Below, one piece after another: positions 6,838-8,925 of a stretch of 8,925 nucleotides of DNA. Numbering within the stretch: the first letter of the stretch is position 1; every line of letters begins with the position of its first letter. The notes beneath the pieces were generated by a model. It did not search any database, was not told the DNA's origin, and was given only the letters and a program-made list of their open reading frames with translations. Source of the stretch: Pseudomonadota bacterium (GTDB lineage: Bacteria > Myxococcota > Polyangia > Polyangiales > Polyangiaceae); assembly GCA_023419055.1 (NCBI GenBank), contig JAEZYO010000564.1:1-8925 (forward strand). The letters run 5' to 3'. Position numbers and translations under genes: made by a program.

Positions 6838-6983
6838 CTCTCGGGGCCTGCTCGTCAACTCTACTCACAAGCAGAACTTCAACGCGACTGTTTCAAATCG
6901 AGAGACGCAACACCGCAGTGATTCTCGTCGTTTCTCCCACCGTCGAGGGCACGCGCCTTGCCTCGTTCGGGTCGGAGGGCAAC

Positions 6984-7232
6984 ATGGCTACGCACCAGCC
7001 TGGTCACTACTTTCCGGGGCGTGCCTCCTATCGCTACCGCGACACGGAGACGCTGCCCGAGGTCCCGAAGGAACGCACGCCGTGGGCGATGGTCGCGGGA
7101 GCGCTGCTCGCGCTCCTGCTCGTGGTCGGAATGATCATCGGCTTCTGGCGCGCGGCGTCGGCGCCCCGACCCGTCATCGACTCACCCGATTTCGAGACGC
7201 CGCCCGGAGACATTCAACCGCGGCCCCGTTGA
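6984..7232 (+). CDS. Small single-pass membrane protein, function unknown
   Basis: An 82-residue protein starting at ATG 6984. A strong ribosome-binding site GGAGG (6974-6978) lies 5 bases upstream and decides the start, although the frame stays open further upstream. The N-terminal part is polar (MATHQPGHYFPGRASYRYRDTETLPEVPKERTP). A single membrane helix follows at about residues 34-57 (WAMVAGALLALLLVVGMIIGFW), and then a short Pro-rich tail. The more positive N-terminal half suggests the N terminus is cytoplasmic and the tail outside. No family is recognised. The ORF's stop is followed immediately by a GC-rich hairpin. Confidence 0.7.
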   Translation: MATHQPGHYFPGRASYRYRDTETLPEVPKERTPWAMVAGALLALLLVVGMIIGFWRAASAPRPVIDSPDFETPPGDIQPRPR

Positions 7233-7262
7233 GCGTCGCCTCGCTGCGGCAATTGGCGACGC
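7233..7262. terminator. GC-rich hairpin between convergent genes, possible bidirectional terminator
   Basis: A perfect 8-bp inverted repeat, GCGTCGCC (7233-7240) and GGCGACGC (7255-7262), has a 14-base loop and begins right after the TGA of the 82-aa gene. It lies in the 58-bp gap between that gene and the convergent PPOX-fold gene. There is no T-run, so it is not a textbook intrinsic terminator, but in GC-rich bacteria such hairpins often sit at convergent ends. Confidence 0.45.
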
Positions 7263-7290
7263 CGCTAGCGTGGCGTGAGGGGCCCGCTCG

Positions 7291-7791
7291 CTACGTCATC
7301 TGCACCGTCCCGTGCGCGCCGGGAGCGGGCTCGGGCTTCTCGCGCCGCAGCAACGCGCGCGCCATCTGCCAAGCCTGCTTGAGCCCGTACCTGCCGTGCA
7401 TGTCCCAGTACTCCACGGTGTCGGGCACGACGCGGATCAAGGTGATCTCGGGATCGTCCTTGCCCTCCGGGAACCAGACGCGAAAGCTCTCCTTCCAGAG
7501 CTTCTCGCGGAGCTTTTGATCGCCGACCACCGAGGCTACCCCGGAGATCGAGACGAACGCGCGCGGGCCGGAGAGGGCCACGTTGACCTGCGATTCATCG
7601 GCTATTTCGCTGATTTTTCCCGATGCCACGCTGGTCACGAACCAGAGCTCGGCGTCCCCTTCCAGGTCGGCGATGACCATGGGACGAGATCGCAGCTCGC
7701 CGTTTTGCGCGCGCGTCACCAGCATCGCGGTCTCGAATTCAGCGAGCAGTGATCGGACGTGGTCGCGGGGTCGATCGCTCATTTCGTTCAT
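7291..7791 (-). CDS. Pyridoxamine 5'-phosphate oxidase-fold protein, general stress protein 26-like
   Basis: A 166-residue flavin-binding split-barrel protein. Characteristic runs are LRSRPM (33-38), ELWFVTS (48-54), NVALSGPRAFVSISGVASVV (70-89), VWFPEGKDDPEITLIRV (105-121) and VEYWD (126-130). Together these match the general stress protein 26 / Pyrid_ox_like group and not true PdxH. Such proteins bind FMN or FAD, and some reduce small molecules; the substrate here is not known. The start is chosen at ATG 7791 because GAGGTGA, a 7-base match to the anti-Shine-Dalgarno sequence, sits 5 bases upstream (7797-7803); the next ATG at 7782 is poorly spaced and the longer upstream frame has no such site. 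No signal peptide is seen. It is divergent from the three-helix membrane protein gene, so both may be controlled from the 93-bp gap. Confidence 0.86.
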   Translation of the reverse strand: MNEMSDRPRDHVRSLLAEFETAMLVTRAQNGELRSRPMVIADLEGDAELWFVTSVASGKISEIADESQVNVALSGPRAFVSISGVASVVGDQKLREKLWKESFRVWFPEGKDDPEITLIRVVPDTVEYWDMHGRYGLKQAWQMARALLRREKPEPAPGAHGTVQMT

Positions 7792-7796
7792 GTCGC

Positions 7797-7803
7797 TCAC
7801 CTC
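7797..7803 (-). promoter_or_regulatory. Ribosome-binding site fixing the PPOX-fold start
   Basis: GAGGTGA on the minus strand, complementary to the 16S rRNA 3' end over 7 bases, lies 5 bases before ATG 7791. It excludes the longer in-frame starts upstream. Confidence 0.7.
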
Positions 7804-7848
7804 GCGGAGTGACGTTGCAGATCGCGTGCCCATTTCTCCCCGGGACGG

Positions 7849-7877
7849 TCGACAACGACGAGCTACCCGGCTACACT
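7849..7877 (+). promoter_or_regulatory. Predicted sigma-70-type promoter giving a leaderless mRNA
   Basis: TCGACA (7849-7854, 5 of 6 matches to TTGACA), a 17-base spacer, then TACACT (7872-7877, 4 of 6 matches to TATAAT). The ATG at 7885 is 8 bases after the -10 element, so the transcript would start at or next to the A of ATG. There is no ribosome-binding site in that interval. The elements were identified by eye. Confidence 0.45.
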
Positions 7878-7884
7878 TCGTCGC

Positions 7885-8193
7885 ATGCCGTTGTTCGTGG
7901 GCTGCCTCGCGCTCGTGTTCCCGCGGGTCGCGCTGGCGCTCACGTTCCTCTTCGGCGGAGACTTTCTCGAGCGCGCGTATCCGCACTACGTCTGGCCGCT
8001 GCTCGGCTTCTTGTTCTTACCGCTCACGACGTTGACGTTCGCTTTTGCGGTCAACGCGCTGCCGAGCGCCTCCGGCGTCAGCGCCTTCGGCTGGCTGCTC
8101 ACCGGCATCGCGCTCTTCGTCGACGTCGGCATCATCGGGGGAAACCGGTCGCGCCTTCGCGCCCGACGACGCGACCGCGATCTCGAGGCGTGA
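7885..8193 (+). CDS. Small conserved-type membrane protein with three predicted helices
   Basis: A 102-residue protein with almost no leader. It has three hydrophobic segments: residues 1-24 (LFVGCLALVFPRVALALTFLFG), 36-56 (VWPLLGFLFLPLTTLTFAFAV) and 67-86 (AFGWLLTGIALFVDVGIIGG). The Pro-containing motifs FPRVAL and FLFLPLTT are typical of small uncharacterised membrane proteins I recall from actinobacteria and myxobacteria; no function is known. The C-terminal tail is strongly basic (RSRLRARRRDRDLEA) and therefore likely cytoplasmic. The predicted promoter ends at the ATG, suggesting leaderless translation. The stop is 29 bases before the stop of the convergent GH1-like gene. Confidence in coding is good because the hydrophobicity pattern is clean. 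Confidence 0.75.
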   Translation: MPLFVGCLALVFPRVALALTFLFGGDFLERAYPHYVWPLLGFLFLPLTTLTFAFAVNALPSASGVSAFGWLLTGIALFVDVGIIGGNRSRLRARRRDRDLEA

Positions 8194-8222
8194 CGACGCT
8201 TCCCCGTCCTGCGACGCGCTCG

Positions 8223-8925
8223 TCAGCCCGGGTTTTCTGCTGGACCAGGGGTCGGCCTCGGCCTGGAGGACCGCGCAGCCGAGAGCGGAGCCCTGCGCCT
8301 GTCGACCGCCCGCACGGCGCGGGCCAGCGCTTCATGCATCGGCACGCACGGCATCCGTTCGAGCATGCCGTCGCGCTCTTCCAGATCCCAGAGCCCCATG
8401 CGCGTCCACACCGACTGCTCGTGCCACTCGGGCATGCCGAGGATGGGGTAGAGGCAGATGCCCCGCAGCGGCACGCCTTCTTCAGCGAGCAGGCTGGTCA
8501 TGCTCGCTAGCTCTTCGACCCAACCACCGCGAGCGTCGCCGAGCTCGCTGGTCTCGCTGACGACGACGTCGTTTCCGTAGCGTTCGAAGGCACGCCGCAC
8601 GAGGCTCGCGAGCGGGAGCCGGCGCGGATCGTCGGAAGCGAGCGGCGCCGTATCGCCTCCGAGCTCCCATTGATTGGTCCAGTAGTAGTTGATGCCGACG
8701 ATGTCGAGGGCGTCGGCGTACCCACCGAGCTCCGGGTTTCGCCTGCCGCACATCATGTCCATGTACTCGAACACCACGTCATGATTGAAATGATGGGCGG
8801 CTTCGAGATCGCGATCGCTCGCACCCGGAGCGCAGACGACGTGACAGATCGGGTCGACCGTCAGCATGCGCGCGCCCGGGCAAACCTTGCGGATCTCCTC
8901 GATGGCCCGCAACGAGGCTCGCGCC
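8223..8925 (-). CDS. GH1-like glycoside hydrolase, C-terminal part (5' truncated by window edge)
   Basis: The 233 visible residues end at TGA 8223-8225; the frame is open past the right edge, and the first candidate start (TTG at 8912) is an internal Leu. Motifs point to a family-1-like (beta/alpha)8 hydrolase. DALDIVGINYYWTNQWE (from coordinate about 8711) is the strand motif with the conserved Asn-Tyr-Tyr. VVVSETSELGD carries E120 (codon about 8553-8555) at the nucleophile position, replacing the common TENG with SETS. GICLYPILGMPEWHEQSVWTRMGLWDL resembles the closing barrel segment. The acid/base region lies outside the window. The last 30 residues are basic and Pro-rich and look unrelated to the catalytic domain. 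Similar domains occur in sugar-modification proteins annotated as beta-glucosidase-like; the substrate is unknown. Confidence 0.8.
   Translation of the reverse strand, partial: ARASLRAIEEIRKVCPGARMLTVDPICHVVCAPGASDRDLEAAHHFNHDVVFEYMDMMCGRRNPELGGYADALDIVGINYYWTNQWELGGDTAPLASDDPRRLPLASLVRRAFERYGNDVVVSETSELGDARGGWVEELASMTSLLAEEGVPLRGICLYPILGMPEWHEQSVWTRMGLWDLEERDGMLERMPCVPMHEALARAVRAVDRRRAPLSAARSSRPRPTPGPAENPG

Noticed and set aside
6858..6863. TAGAGT on the minus strand as a -10 element for the coiled-coil gene
   Set aside because: No -35 element at a suitable distance; TTGAAG is only 13 bases away and TTGAAA is 27 bases away.
6064..6921. A 285-residue plus-strand frame opposite the coiled-coil gene
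   Set aside because: It lacks a ribosome-binding site and overlaps both the 312-aa gene and the coiled-coil gene. The composition resembles antisense shadow sequence, although the coiled-coil gene itself has no family match, so a small doubt remains.
8191..8225. TGACGA and TCGTCA inverted repeat between the convergent stop codons
   Set aside because: Only 6 bp with a 23-base loop and partly made of the stop codons themselves; probably chance.

Overview
The window is GC-rich chromosomal DNA, dense in genes, with strong G/C third-position bias. That bias produces long antisense shadow ORFs. The mix of genes points to a myxobacterium of the Sorangium/Polyangium type (an inference, with no marker gene present). 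It includes many secreted proteins, a Gly/Ser-linker Cys-rich lipoprotein beside a FadL-family porin, an extensin-like peptidase, and unrecognised cytoplasmic proteins with acidic tails. I see no rRNA, tRNA, CRISPR array, insertion sequence, integrase or phage gene.

Left part (1-3316): the 3' part of an SGNH/GDSL esterase (+) meets an exported extensin-family zinc peptidase-like gene (-) tail to tail, only 3 bases apart. A likely lipoprotein of the endonuclease/exonuclease/phosphatase fold (+) follows. Its 3' end overlaps that of a secreted START/SRPBCC lipid-binding protein (-) by 23 bp. A near-perfect 26-bp palindrome lies just upstream of the START gene.

Middle (3317-6240): a two-gene minus-strand operon encodes a Cys-rich lipoprotein and then a FadL/OmpP1-type outer-membrane channel. 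The ribosome-binding site of the second gene overlaps the stop codon of the first. A 202-bp divergent intergenic region with two neighbouring palindromes separates this operon from a 312-residue protein of unknown function, which appears to be built from repeated helical units and ends in an acidic tail.

Right part (6241-8925): a coiled-coil protein (-) is divergent from a small single-pass membrane protein (+). That gene converges, across a GC-rich hairpin, on a general-stress-protein-26-like flavin/pyridoxamine-phosphate-oxidase-fold gene (-). Divergent from the latter is a small three-helix membrane protein (+) whose best promoter predicts a leaderless mRNA. The window closes with the C-terminal part of a GH1-like glycoside hydrolase (-), cut by the window edge.

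Apart from the lipoprotein/FadL pair, the genes are mostly single transcription units in alternating orientation and do not form one pathway. The shared theme is the cell envelope: about half of the products are exported or membrane-bound. I found no convincing new defence, mobile or biosynthetic system. The best leads are the unknown 312-aa protein, the lipoprotein/porin pair, the three intergenic palindromes and the leaderless promoter.
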